This document shows, in pieces, positions 13,283 through 13,428 of a stretch of DNA of 13,428 bases. The position numbers were made by a program, and so were the translations under genes. How positions within the stretch are numbered: the stretch's first letter is position 1; every line of letters starts with the position of its first letter. This DNA comes from Intestinibacter sp. GTDB lineage: Bacteria; Bacillota; Clostridia; Peptostreptococcales; Peptostreptococcaceae. The DNA lies in assembly GCF_022780145.1 (NCBI RefSeq), contig NZ_JALEXO010000025.1, forward strand, positions 1-13,428. Direction: 5' to 3'. A model generated the notes under the pieces. It made no database searches, had not been told where the DNA came from, and was given only the letters and a program-made list of their open reading frames with translations.

Positions 13283-13428
13283 TATAAATTCACCCCACAA
13301 TAAGCACAATAAAGTACAGTTTTGCCATCTGATAAAAGCTTTTCAGACGAATTACATATACTGCATTTATACGAAATCTCTTTTAAATCCTTGTCCTTTA
13401 ACCTATCTATATTTACATTTTCTAGCTT
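13282..13428 (-). CDS. Zinc-ribbon protein, C-terminal 48 residues, 5' end outside window
   Basis: On the minus strand the frame is open from the window edge to a TAA at 13282-13284. It reads DLKEISYKCSICNSSEKLLS and then TVLYCAYCGVNL, a clear CxxC...CxxC treble-clef or ribbon closing the protein. The four Cys should bind one zinc. The preceding LENVNIDRLKDKDLKE looks like a helix from a larger upstream domain. The stop overlaps the ATG of the next gene by one base, so the two are translationally coupled. The domain is clear, but the identity of the whole protein cannot be told. Confidence 0.75.
   Translation of the reverse strand, partial: KLENVNIDRLKDKDLKEISYKCSICNSSEKLLSDGKTVLYCAYCGVNL

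Overview
The window is AT-rich, densely coded DNA with Shine-Dalgarno sites of the AGGAGG/GGGGTGA type, several TTG/GTG/ATG start ambiguities, and proteins rich in Lys, Ile and Asn. The gene types (two-gene SufBC-type Fe-S scaffold, YmfI/FabG-like reductase, SH3b-repeat surface protein) point to a low-GC anaerobic Firmicute of class Clostridia, possibly a Peptostreptococcaceae relative. The family-level placement is inference only.

Left part (1-6430). A plus-strand gene, cut by the window edge, encodes a protein with four bacterial SH3 repeats. It converges on a minus-strand block across a shared hairpin terminator. That block, in transcription order, is an Rrf2-type regulator, tldD and tldE (a tightly packed operon), then after 183 nt sufC and sufB, a minimal two-gene Fe-S scaffold with overlapping ends. 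A CsoR-type metal sensor is divergent from the Rrf2 gene and has no transporter or chaperone partner in view.

Middle part (6430-9300, all minus strand). A FabG/YmfI-like short-chain reductase follows, nearly abutting, a Cys-rich multi-pass membrane protein of unknown function. Behind them lie the C-terminal remnant of a polar-amino-acid ABC ATPase and a small class I SAM methyltransferase.

Right part (9300-13428). A LysR regulator is divergent from a complete nitrilase. Their 271-nt intergenic region holds two TTGAAT/ATTCAA inverted repeats, one overlapping the predicted lysR -35 box, so the pair looks like a self-contained regulated module. Beyond the nitrilase terminator lies about 600 bp of gene debris: an internal Nramp transporter fragment (minus) and the C-terminus of an unknown protein (plus). 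Both have lost their 5' ends at a junction carrying a 19-bp palindrome. The window ends in a minus-strand operon: a zinc-ribbon protein (C-terminus only), an unrecognised 149-residue protein and a metallo-beta-lactamase-fold hydrolase.

I saw no rRNA, tRNA, CRISPR array, riboswitch or intact insertion sequence. I found no clearly new multi-gene system. The best leads are the reductase/Cys-rich membrane protein pair, the zinc-ribbon/unknown/MBL operon, the LysR-nitrilase divergon flanked by broken genes, and the two-sided deletion scar.
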